This document shows, piece by piece, positions 55,906 to 64,000 of a stretch of 64,000 nt of DNA. The translations under genes and the position numbers were made by a program. Source of the DNA: Elgaria multicarinata webbii (lineage: Eukaryota > Chordata > Lepidosauria > Squamata > Anguidae); NCBI RefSeq assembly GCF_023053635.1, contig NC_086172.1, forward strand, positions 129,555,681 through 129,619,680, given 5' to 3'. The notes beneath the pieces are model-generated. The model saw only the letters and a list, made by a program, of their open reading frames with translations, was not told the origin of the DNA and searched no databases. Within the stretch, counting starts at the first letter, position 1, and every line of letters starts with the position of its first letter.

Positions 55906-57909
55906 ATATAGATTAGGGATGTGCTCCGTTCCGATTAGAAGCGGAGAATCAGAAGCGAATTGGCCTGCTCCGCCTTGCCCAGAGGCGGAGTAGAAGCGGA
56001 CCGGGGACCCGTAGAAGCACGGCGAAAAGAAGTGCCCATACGCGGAGCGCTTCTCTTTTCGCGGACCGATCCGATAGCCATTTTGAAAAATTTCGCCCAT
56101 AGGATTGCATTGCGGAAAAGAATAGGGGATAATTGTGTTGTTTTTTAAGCTATCTTTCTGAAACTTCTTGTGCTTGGAGAGTCGTGGATGGGGGTCATTT
56201 TGAGCCTACTCTCAGCTCTCTGCGTGCTGCAGTTTGCTTGCTAGAATTTTTGGAAAAATCGGGTAAAACAGCGGGGAAATGTACCTTTTTCGAAGGGCTG
56301 AGGGGCAGAGTCAACTCCCGGTCATGATCACTTGATCCCAAAGTTGGAGGAGGGGATAGGCAAAATGGGTAACTTGGGATTCTGGGAACTTCTCTTTCTT
56401 AGTCTGAACGGACTTTTCCCAGTGTTTTTTAAAACAGTAGCCCCACCAAATGCACAAACACAACCTGAAATCATATACTAAGCCAATAATAAGAGATAGA
56501 AAAAACACAGCACTGCTACCCACCCTAACTTTGGGGAACAACTGAATAGATGTGGTGCAAGGGGATGAGCTCCCCTCGGGCATGGACGTGCCCTGTGCAC
56601 TCTCCTGGCCTTGGAGGGCCATCAGCAACACTGCTGCTTTTAATTCCACCCCTCCTTTGTTTATTTATTTATTTATTCCATTTTATTTGCATTACTGGCT
56701 TTGAAACTATCCTTGGCTCACTTCCTTGTGCCCCCAGAAATGTCTGCTGCCTGCCTGCCTTCCCTCCCTCCTCCCCTGCCCACCTCGCAGGGATGGTTTT
56801 TGTGTGTCTTGCTTTGACTCGGGAGAAGTCCTTCCTGTGCTCAAGTTCCAAATCATTTTTTCAAGTGTGGAAGAAGATTCATATTTAGGTTTATCTCTAC
56901 TCCCCAATCCATGGCATGTTGGGATTTCCTTTGAAATGGGCCCATTGAGCTGTCTGCAGATACTGGGGTGTCCAACTTTCATAAATTCCCCAAAAATCCG
57001 GGGATGGTGGGATTGGCTTGAAACTTGGCGTCCATGTGGACACATGGGTAAGCTGTCATGGGACCGAAGGTGAGGTTTCTGACATGCAAATTGACGTAGT
57101 TGTAAAATGGGACTTGATTTGGGGTGAGTTAAAAGGTTAGAGCCCCGCCAAAAATCAGGGGATAATGGGATTGCCTTGAGTCTTGGCGTGCATGTGTATC
57201 CCTGGATAAGCTATCATGGTACCGAGTTTGAGGTTTCTAACGTGCAAATTGACGGAGCTATTGAAAGGGGTGTGAATGGGGTGCCCGATTTTCAAAATTT
57301 CCCCAAAAATCAGGGGATGATGGGATTGGCTTGAAACTTGGCGTCCATGTGGACACATAGATAAGCTATCATGGTAGTGATTTTGAGGTTTCTAACTTGA
57401 AAATTGACGGAGCTATTGAAAGGGGTGTGAATTGGGGTTATGGGTGGTGCGTTAGAGGTTAGAGCCCCGCCAAAAATCAGGGGATGATGGGATTGCCTTG
57501 AGTCTTGGCGTGCATGTGTATCCCTGGATAAGCTATCATGGTGCTGAGTTTGAGGTTTCTAACATGCAAGTTGACGGAGCTATCGAAAGGGGTGTGAATG
57601 GGGTGCCCGATTTTCAAAAATTCCCCAAAAATCAGGGGATGATGGGATTGGCTTGAAACTTGGCGTGCGTGTCCATGAGGTGTCATGGTGCCAAACCTGA
57701 GGTTTCTAACTTTAACAGAAAAAAAGTTGAATACTTTTTTAGCTTTCAATGCAAGCCTATGGGGGGAAAACGGAGCTCCGATCCAGATCCAGAGCTCTGC
57801 AGCGGAGCGGAGCGGACATAGGCGGAGCGGGGGTGGAGCGGAGCGGCCCGATCCGCAAATCTGGAAGAGATGCGGAGCGGGGGGGTCTGTGTACACCCCT
57901 AATATAGAT
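55906..57909. mobile_element. hAT non-autonomous element with 8-bp target duplication and internal tandem array
   Basis: The element proper is 55914-57901 (1988 bp), flanked by identical ATATAGAT at 55906-55913 and 57902-57909. Terminal repeats TAGGGATGTGCTC and TAGGGGTGTACAC match 10 of 13. Both subterminal regions are dense in gcggagc/gctccgc words, as expected of transposase-binding subterminal repeats in hAT elements. No transposase frame is seen, so it is non-autonomous. About 730 bp on the right is a tandem array (separate entry). Confidence 0.85.
56988..57720. repeat. Dimeric tandem array (A-B-A-B-A, ~158-bp units) inside the hAT element
   Basis: Units start with cc(cc/gcc)aaaaatcaggggatg at about 56988, 57143, 57301, 57463 and 57623. 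Units 1, 3 and 5 share gattggcttgaaacttggcg; units 2 and 4 share gattgccttgagtcttggcg. The real period is thus a dimer of about 315-320 bp. Overlapping minus-strand frames here repeat the same words and are not genes. Confidence 0.9.
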
Positions 57910-58233
57910 ATTATTGCCTTTACATTTTTCAGGATTTAGATTTTAGAAATAGGCCCACACTAATTCTGCTCAAAAATTTTGCTTTAACTCTGAGGTACTT
58001 GGGAGGTACTTTGCTCCCCAGCCAGAAAAGGGATCCTGAGCAGGACAGGGAGTGATGGTAATTGAAGTTATAAGCAGAAGATAGACAATAGAGACATGAA
58101 TGTGGTCTGGATGCATCATTGCCTGTAGTGTTCTCACACACATATGCACCACTTTCCCTCTCCCTTCACAGGTCTTGGTGTACTACTGATATCAGCAAAA
58201 CCTATTTCACCCAGGACAACACTGAGACATGAG

Positions 58234-58483
58234 CAGGACTGGCATTAGGATAAATAGCACCTTGGGCAAGGAGTGCCTTTGGTTTCCCCTCCTCCATAGT
58301 CACCTTTTATTTTATTATTATTATTATTATTTATTTATATAGCACCCAGAAGGTTTATGTGGCCTGGTGCAAGTGTGATGTTGGCATTCCCCTCAGCTCC
58401 GCCTGGTCCTCCCCCTTCAGCTCTGCTTAGCGTCTCAGTGCTCCTGGCGACCACCCAGGGGACCACCCCTAATGCCGGCCCTG
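58234..58483. mobile_element. hAT-like short element (CAGGRCYGGCATTAGG) with 8-bp duplication
   Basis: Ends CAGGACTGGCATTAGGA and, reversed, CAGGGCCGGCATTAGGG; flanks gacatgag and gacaggag match 7 of 8. An L2-type tail scrap (58302-58350, (tta)n tatatagcaccc) lies inside. Confidence 0.75.
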
Positions 58484-58490
58484 GACAGGA

Positions 58491-58510
58491 GTGTGTGTGT
58501 GTGTGTTAAA

Positions 58511-58560
<50 letters not shown>

Positions 58561-58561
58561 G
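58491..58561. repeat. (GT)n then (TAA)n microsatellite
   Basis: A short GT run followed by about 16 perfect TAA/AAT units. Confidence 0.95.
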
Positions 58562-60240
58562 ACTTGCAGAAAGTTATTTCCTTTCCTTTCCTTTCTTTTT
58601 TAACGTGGAAGAACATTGAAAACTGGCATTTCCTGCTAGAATCTTGAAAGGGTGCAGACCACATCACCATCAGCACATATATAGGGAGCTGTCATTTCGC
58701 TATTGCACAGGATTCTGGGATATGTGCTGAGGTGCAAATTCAGACCTGTGGAGCCTCGTCTGTTTTGTGTGAACTGAAACTATCTCTGTGCTTGTAGGTT
58801 GCAGAGGAAGAGGGGTGGTGAGCAAGCTGCCTTCTATGGTAGTTTGTTCACCATTACTTTTCACTGAGGAGCCCCATTTAAGCTTCCAAGAAACCCCCAG
58901 GGTTCCTCAGAATTTGGAACTGAGCTTGCAAAACAGTAAAAGAAGGAAGATTCGCTCTTTCCCAGTATCATTACTCAGGGCTTGTGGTTACATACTAGAA
59001 ATGAGAAGATACAGTAAAGTAATGTCTCTTATTAGTTGTGTCTGCAAATGCTGTCATCCTCTCTGTCTTTGTGGAGGCAGAAAAAAGATAATGTCTTTAT
59101 TGTAAGAGAAGACAAGAGCCACCAAGACATTTGTTTCACATACTAATTCAGTTGGGAAACAATTAAATCATAAGTATCATGGAAACAGTAGCAAATAATT
59201 CTCTGATAATTCAATAATAATTCTCTGATTTACAATGTAAATTTGCAATGTATATCAACCAACTGATATTTCACGGAATAAATGTGCCAAATGCAAATGA
59301 TTTTGCCTAAAGTGGTGAGTCACAATTCTTTTTATTATGGAACTATAAACAAATTTCCTCCTATAGCTCAGGGTACAAAGAGCACCACAGATGAGAACAT
59401 CACTCCCATAAACTGGAAGACAGCCATTTCTTCAAGTATACAAGTACCTTGAACAAGAATGTAAATTAGGGTTTATCAGGATTATTCAGGTAGCTTGTTT
59501 ATCATGGGTTGAGGTTCTGCTGTACTCTGCCCCCAGGGCAAACCAGGTACCCTAATGCTAATTTTTGTGAACCAGAAGGAATAGTAGAACTTGTTTGGTT
59601 CTCCTCAGTGATACGGGAGACGTGCCGCTTCTCACGCTGCTCCAGTACATCATAAGCCCCAGGTCATATGAAAAAAGCCTCAGCAACGCATGCCAAAAAC
59701 AACAACCAAGCTCCACTAAATGAAAAATACAAGCTAAATTCAAATCAAGGCTCAAGATCACCATGCGAAATCACATTGATGGGCAGAATAATAAGCAAGT
59801 CACTTGCCTGTTTTGCCCTCTTCTGACTGCAGTTGCCATCAACATCAGCACTGAAATAAAGATTTCAGGAAAGGAAGGACTGTGCCGGGACAGACAACAA
59901 GCGCTCCAGGGCTCTAGTGTTTACCAATCCTGGCCTATGGAACCTGGTTGTGTCTGTCTTACTTACGTCTCATTTTATATCAACCTAAGGAGCCACAGAT
60001 TAATCAGGCTTTGGCAGTTCACTCATAGCAAATGGCCCAATAGTACAAATTAGTTTGTTAAAGTTTGCCTTTCTAATTCCTACACTTGACATTTATTTTT
60101 ATATTAAATCATCCCATTTAAATGACTTTGCAAATTACATCCTTGTATTATAAATCTTGTGGTGGCTGGACGCCAGCTAAATGTGGGAGTTAACGTCTTC
60201 TTTATCATGGCACCTGCCAGCACAGGAATTCAAGTTCCCT
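58562..60240. other. Intergenic, no recognised feature
   Basis: No exon of SPTBN5 or other gene recognised; short frames look random. Confidence 0.35.
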
Positions 60241-60246
60241 TTATGA

Positions 60247-60446
60247 CAGCGGAGGCTGGTGACTCCTATGTCGGTGGGGCAGTGACTCCACTCTCTGTTT
60301 CAGCCAGAACTCTAACGGAACTATCCAAGATGCTGAGCCCATTTGGGAGGTAGGACTCAGGACTTCAGATAGTTCCTTTAATGTTCTGACTGAAACCCAG
60401 AGCAGATTCACTGTCCCACAGACATAGGAGTCACCAGCCTCCATTG
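60247..60446. mobile_element. hAT-like element (CAGTGGAGGCT family) with 8-bp duplication
   Basis: CAGCGGAGGCTGGTGACTCC at left, ggagtcaccagcctccattg at right. Flanks ctttatga and cattatga match 7 of 8. 200 bp, non-coding. Confidence 0.8.
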
Positions 60447-61020
60447 CATTATGATACATTATATCAGCATTTGAACTGATGTAAATATGTCATTTAGCAT
60501 AAGCAAGAACCTTTACCCCCAATTTTCGAATGATTTTTACCCCTTCCTGGTCAGGTGTAGAGTTTTCATATAGATGATAAATACTTTCTTGCTGTCATAG
60601 CATCCAAAGGTCACATTGAATGGAAGGATAGGCCGGCAGTTCTGGATGAAAAAAGTGTGTCTTTTCCATTGAATGGTTGCCTTCTGAATTGAAAAGCAAC
60701 ATCTTTACAAGACTGGGTAAGTTTATGCTTTACACAGGCGTCTTTTGCTTTCTGTACATGGGTCAAACGAGGGTGCTGTGACTATTGCCAGTATTGCTAA
60801 AGGTAAAAAAAATAAGTGAGAAATGGAAATCTCTGCTAAAGAACAGAGTCCTATTGTGTAGCAACAAATGTTCAAGGAAATGGGCTTGTTTCAGTAATGA
60901 AACCTAAGTGAACAAATGATAGCTGGGGAGCATGATTTTCTTTAAGTTAACCATTTTAGTTAACTAAAACAAGACAGCCATTATGCTGGGGATCGAGATT
61001 AAGCAAATGAAAGGAAGTTT

Positions 61021-61154
61021 AGGGCACAATCATATGCAGCTTTAGATAGAAAAAAGACCAACAGCCCCAGCATTTCCAGCCATGCTAGTTAAGGAAAGCT
61101 GGGAGCTGTACAGGTTTTTTTTCTGTCTAAACATGCAGAGGATGACTGCACCTT
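61021..61154. mobile_element. Fold-back element (TTTAGACAGAAAAA family)
   Basis: gggcacaatcatatgcagct, ttagatagaaaaaagacc at left; tttctgtctaaacatgcaga, ggatgactgcacc at right. Confidence 0.65.
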
Positions 61155-61734
61155 AAGAGACTGGATCATCTTCAGAAATACAAGTGCAAGATCTCACAAA
61201 ATATGCAGGGCAACTCTGAACCCTGGGAGAAAGCTCCACTTCAGCAGTTTCCTTGAGGGATGAACTAAAGTTTCCTCCTTTGGAAGTTTTCTGAAAGAGT
61301 GAATTCTTCAGTACAGGTGTTGGGTTAGATGAACTTTGAATTCCTGTTGAGATCCCATGTAATGTGTGAAAGGTAAAATACATGCTAGATGTATACATTG
61401 TCAGGATTTTGCCAATGATGATGGAATGACTAAGATTACTTTAAACAAATCAGGATCAGTTCTAATTTTGACTTTTCTACCACATCTCCTAGAAGACCAA
61501 ATCTGTCCTTAAAGTTCTTCAAGCACCATCACTTCGTTAGCATCACAAATCTAAAATGGAATCCTTTAATGAAACAGAGTTTGCTTGTTTTTAATAGTCA
61601 TTCCATAAAACCAGGAAGGATTTTTTCCCTCTTACTATAATTTATTTTAATGTTAATGAAACGTTAAAAACTAGCTATTTGTGTTTAGCTTTTTAATGAT
61701 TATTATGCTTCTGCTGGTTATTCTGTTAACATTC

Positions 61735-61890
61735 CATCTAGTACCTAGATTAACCTTGTATTTTAATTGTGTTTTTAGTTTATTTATTTTATGCTATGTT
61801 TTAAAACAGTTTTTATTGTTAGTCACTTTGAGTGTCATTCCTTGGTAGAAAGGCGGGATATTAAACGAACTAACAAACAAACTATATCTT
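61735..61890 (+). repeat. LINE 3' tail
   Basis: gttagtcactttgagtgtca, ttggtagaaaggcgggatat, then aaacgaactaacaaac. Confidence 0.5.
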
Positions 61891-61950
61891 TTAAACTGTT
61901 GTGAACAATAGTTTGTCAAAGTTGGACATTATTAATCCTCCTCCTATTAG

Positions 61951-62161
61951 CAGTGGGGCTGCAAATCCACTCTGGGTTTCAGATAAAATCAGTCTGAACC
62001 ATAAAGACTGATCTCTTCTGGCAGGCCTACCCAGTTGAATTTTAAGATGCCTTTTAATAATGTATTAGTTTTATATGTTTTTAATCAGTTATACGTATTT
62101 CATGGTGTTTCATATTTGTGTTGTACCCCGCCTCAATCCAGAGGGAGAGGTGAGTAAGAAA

Positions 62162-62192
<31 letters not shown>

Positions 62193-62253
62193 GAGCTATC
62201 CAAGGTGCTGAACCCATTTTGAGGGTTGGGTTCAGAGCCACCAGCTTCCACTG
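61951..62253. mobile_element. hAT-like element (CAGTGGAGGCT family) split by a LINE tail
   Basis: Left part cagtggggctgcaaatccac to agtctgaacc; right part gagctatccaaggtgctgaa to cagcttccactg. Flanks cctattag and cctattat match 7 of 8. Between them (about 62005-62190) is an L2-type 3' end, gtaccccgcctcaatccaga, with a (GTT)n run. Confidence 0.75.
62163..62191. repeat. (GTT)n microsatellite
   Basis: About nine GTT units forming the tail of the nested LINE fragment. Confidence 0.9.
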
Positions 62254-62474
62254 CCTATTATCAAGAAACACATCAACAAATATTTGAAATTTGCTCTGTC
62301 TAGAGAGGAAGAGAAAGAATATGGGCTGCCAGATTTGACAGCTAGTTCTCTGTCTGATGGACTGTCCTTGATTGCAAGAACAAATACAAAACACAGGAGA
62401 ATTGTCTATAAGTGCGGATGGGTGGTGCATGATGAATTTTAAAGGGATCATTGTAATATTCCTGTTTTTTTTAG

Positions 62475-62607
62475 GTTAACATGGAGTTTATCATGGAGGA
62501 AGAATATGTACAAGTACAATTCAAGAGACTGCAAGAGCAGCGTATGACCATGCAGCAGAAAACATTCACCAACTGGATCAACAACACTTTCTACAAACAC
62601 CATGTAG
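62475..62607 (+). CDS. SPTBN5: Beta-V spectrin (SPTBN5), first coding exon
   Basis: After ttttttttag, an open segment begins GTT-AAC-ATG; the ATG at 62481 has A at -3 and G at +4. It encodes MEFIMEEEYVQVQFKRLQEQ, then RMTMQQKTFTNWINNTFYKHH. The KTFTxWINN stretch opens the first calponin-homology (actin-binding) domain of beta-spectrins and matches human SPTBN5 (KTFTKWINNVF). The exon ends at CAT (62603, donor gtaggt) or four bases later (62607, donor gtactt); reading beyond the donor meets TAA. Position after EHD4 in the same direction confirms the assignment. Later exons lie outside the window, and the 5' UTR exon is not identified. Confidence 0.85.
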
Positions 62608-64000
62608 GTACTTTCTCATAACCTCCTTTAGATGTGATCAGTTTAAGCACTTCCTTGCTTGGGCCAACAATCTCATTAATTTTGAACTGCAACATAAATG
62701 ATATAGCATTTCGAACTTCTAATACATCTAAAGTTGTCACATTCGGTATGGCTGCAAAACAAGCACGGGCCTGGCCAAAGTAGTAGTGCTGCACCTGTGC
62801 CCTTTGCACATTAATTCATTTCCATGTAACTTTCATTTTCCATGTAACTTCATGTCACAGATGAAACACTGCATTATATATAGAATTGTCACAGCACTTC
62901 AAACCCTGTATTTCAATTGAGGCCGTTCACCATTCAGTTCTGACTCATCAAGATGTATATGTGGATCAGCCTTCCTCCTTGATGCTTTACCGAAAGTGAA
63001 AGGTTGCTATCCTACACCAGTTTTAAACCAATATAATGTGTTCGACTTGGCAGATAATGCTTTAAATTCAACCCAGAAAAAGTTCCAGACATCAGAGATT
63101 AACAGGGCATTTTGCTGCCCCAAGCAGGCTGCATCATATAATTCAGGAGGTACACCCTTGGTATTTGTGGCATCTAAAAGGGCTGAGACGAATATGAGCT
63201 GGTCAGTTTCTTATTCACTTGGGCAGGAGAATCTGAGGTCTCTCCAGTTTCAGGGAGAGTGGATACTGGAGTGGCATCTTCTGCCTCCTGGAGTTGCCTC
63301 CTTCATCCTGATCTGCTGGGTCTGAATCTGCTACAGTTCAGCAGCTGGTCCACAAGCACCTTTGATTCCTTCTCAATACTTGGCCCTCTGGGGTCACCTT
63401 TCAACTTTGGGCCCCACCTCTCCTCCACTCCTTATTGTTACACTGTTGGCTGAATCCAAACATATTTACTTATACATGGGCTGGTAGGCCCTTAACTCAC
63501 TTGTTGTAGAAATGAGCCTCTCTTAATTTCTGTTCCGCTATTCGTCCAACTGCTTCCATGTCTGGGCTAGATTAACTGCAGTGAAATCCAATGGGATGGG
63601 GAGGAATAGGCCTTGCTAGATGATATAAATTTCTCTTGCACTTGTTTTTTCTTCTGCACGGCTTCAACTGAGTTCTGATCCTAAGCAGCTGCCACCATGT
63701 TTCAAATGGTGTTTGCAACCACTTCCAAACCAGGCAGGAGTTACGTAAAATAAAATTCTTTATTTAACAAAAGCCTGCTTCTAAAGTCTCACCCTCTTTA
63801 TCTCCCCTGCTCTGTCTCTGTACTGTTATGCTAAGGCACTTCCTAGTAACTGATCACTCCAACCTTCCTTCTGTGTCACTCAATTATTCTTACTGTCTGC
63901 TACCCCAACTCTCCTATCTAGTTCCACATAAGTTGATATAATATGTATTCCCATTAATAATATTGAAAGCTATGGACCAAACAGCCTCAGGGGAAAGGGC
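62608..64000. other. SPTBN5 intron 1 (partial), no recognised feature
   Basis: I looked for the next spectrin exon (the DLYTDLRDG-type block) and did not find it. Open frames at 62996-63325 and 63259-63453 resemble nothing known. Confidence 0.4.

Noticed and set aside
57155-57896. Minus-strand frames with repeated VSSQSHHPLIFGE and IAYPGIHMHAKTQG words
   Set aside because: They are translations of the tandem A-B units inside the hAT element, not a repeat-containing protein.
62996-63453. Open frames following the SPTBN5 exon
   Set aside because: No calponin-homology or spectrin-repeat motif, and no acceptor giving the expected phase.
1-64000. CRISPR arrays, operons, bacterial-type genes, rRNA or intact tRNA genes
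   Set aside because: The window is vertebrate. Direct repeats are microsatellites, minisatellites or transposon copies, and the only tRNA-like boxes are in CORE-SINEs.

Overview
This is vertebrate nuclear DNA, most likely from a squamate reptile (lizard). Coding sequence sits in short exons with GT-AG introns. The introns and spacers are packed with CR1 and L2 LINEs, MIR-type CORE-SINEs, an L1 tail, and many short hAT- or Harbinger-like elements of the kind seen in lizards. The species cannot be fixed from the sequence alone.

Three host genes lie head to tail on the + strand: (1) the catalytic and C-terminal part of a group IV cytosolic phospholipase A2, best assigned to PLA2G4E (nine exons, 299-15675; the 5' exons lie before the window); (2) a complete EHD4 (six coding exons, 23484-51318, 542 aa); (3) the first coding exon of SPTBN5, beta-V spectrin (62475 to about 62607), with the rest beyond the window. 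Order and orientation match human 15q15.1 (PLA2G4F-D-E, EHD4, SPTBN5, all transcribed one way), so this is an old syntenic block. All splice phases join into uninterrupted frames: 1476 nt for the PLA2G4 part and 1629 nt for EHD4. One PLA2G4 intron appears to use a GC donor.

Layout: 1-16030, PLA2G4E exons with repeat-rich introns; 16031-22980, intergenic, with old SINE/CR1 pieces, a 105-bp minisatellite and a fold-back element; 22980-23900, CpG-rich EHD4 promoter and exon 1; 23720-50778, EHD4 introns, including an 11-kb first intron, a CR1 with a long open frame, a perfect 17-bp hairpin just before exon 2, an L2 nested in a CR1, and an LTR fossil; 51319 to about 55790, EHD4 3' UTR with two candidate poly(A) signals; 55906-62474, a spacer with four hAT-type elements that still show 8-bp target duplications, one carrying a dimeric satellite-like array; 62475-64000, start of SPTBN5.

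Functionally, cPLA2-epsilon and EHD4 both act on endosomal recycling membranes, and beta-spectrin is a membrane skeleton protein. Any joint regulation of the three is inference. I found no wholly new gene system. The most unusual structures are the composite hAT element at 55914-57901, the intronic hairpin at 34729-34770 and the GC-AG intron.
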